Shown one piece after another: positions 63,669 to 64,000 of a DNA stretch of 64,000 nt. A model generated the notes under the pieces. That model made no database searches and was not told the DNA's origin. It saw only the letters and a program-made list of their open reading frames with translations. The translations under genes were made by a program, and so were the position numbers. Source of the DNA: Himantopus leucocephalus (Eukaryota > Chordata > Aves > Charadriiformes > Recurvirostridae); contig RSEF01000004.1 of assembly GCA_003993805.1 (NCBI GenBank), forward strand, positions 69,126,468 to 69,190,467. The letters are read 5' to 3'. The first letter of the stretch is position 1; every line of letters starts with the position of its first letter.

Positions 63669-64000
63669 CATAGAATCATAGAATGGTTTAGGTTGGAAGG
63701 GACTTTGAAGATCATCGAATTCCAACCCCCCTGCCATAAGCAGGGACACCTCCCACCAGCCCAGGTTGCCCAAGGCCCCATCCAACCTGGCCTTGAACAC
63801 CTCCAGGGATGGGGCAGCCACAACTTCTCTGGGCAACCTGGGCCAGTGCCTTACCACCCTCAAAGTGAAAAATTTCTTCCTAAAGTTTAATCTAAACCTA
63901 CCTGCTTCCAGTTTAAAGCCATTCCCCCTCATCGTATCACTACACGCCCTAGTAAAAAGTCCTTCCCCAGCTTTCCTGTAGCCCCCCTTTAGGTACTGGA
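63669..64000 (-). mobile_element. CR1 LINE 3' end, continues past the window
   Basis: On the + strand the element starts at CATAGAATCATAGAATGG, the reverse complement of the CR1 3' terminus, and continues to the last base without leaving the element. Read on the minus strand it encodes the LPREVVAAPSLEVFKARLDGA-type tail in an uninterrupted frame (63495-63932 -) that also reads through into unique flanking DNA and so is not a host gene. It is closely related to the 22.4 kb copy and inverted relative to it, and it lacks that copy's 19-bp internal duplication. The full length is unknown because it is cut by the window edge. Confidence 0.97.

Noticed and set aside
63495..63932. 145-codon minus-strand open frame
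   Set aside because: Most of it translates CR1 LINE sequence and the rest is read-through into unique flank, so it is a transposable-element frame, not a host gene.
1..64000. CRISPR arrays, tRNA or rRNA genes, bacterial operons
   Set aside because: I looked for regularly spaced repeats, for tRNA B-box-like GGTTCGA contexts and for dense co-directional ORFs, and found none that held up. The GGTTCGAG near 19459 has no matching tRNA arms.

Overview
The window reads as vertebrate, specifically avian, nuclear DNA. The basis is direct: four clear 5'-truncated CR1 LINE copies and a fifth interrupted by a gap, all carrying the CR1 3' end (most finishing in ATTCTATG-type octamers), plus one solo LTR of a type very common in bird genomes. 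There is no bacterial-style gene packing, and no reading frame that I recognise as a conserved protein. The longest open frames (about 130-160 codons) are what AT-rich vertebrate DNA gives by chance, and several belong to transposable elements or read through gap filler. I cannot tell whether the window is intergenic or lies within one or more large introns.

Layout: 1-22.4 kb is mostly unique AT-rich DNA with a CpG-richer patch (1.73-2.09 kb), a short CR1 (5.38 kb), two perfect hairpins (4.43 kb and 16.44 kb), a splice-acceptor-like tract (10.1 kb) and a solo LTR with a 5-bp near-identical target duplication (19.59-20.21 kb). A CR1 on the + strand lies at 22.44-22.78 kb. From 22.8 to 44.3 kb the DNA is essentially unique, with one small exon-like segment (25.2 kb) and a TC/T tract running into a gap (31.9 kb). 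At 44.34 kb a CR1 is interrupted by a gap. From 44.5 to 57.2 kb there are two more CpG-richer patches, a G-quadruplex motif and a textbook 3' splice-site motif (51.4 kb). At 57.16 kb lies a CR1 of a different subfamily, at 60.5-61.4 kb a pair of diverged direct repeats, and at 63.67 kb a CR1 that runs off the end.

Assembly condition: there are three 100-N gaps and four single-N joints. Three of the four single Ns are flanked by near-identical direct copies (18, 32 and 67 bp). This is the pattern of unmerged contig overlaps, so these are probably artefactual duplications.

I found no gene cluster, CRISPR array, tRNA or rRNA, and no convincing novel multi-gene system. The most useful leads are the exon and splice-site candidates, the hairpins, the direct-repeat pair around 60.5-61.4 kb, and the LTR with a perfect CRE palindrome.
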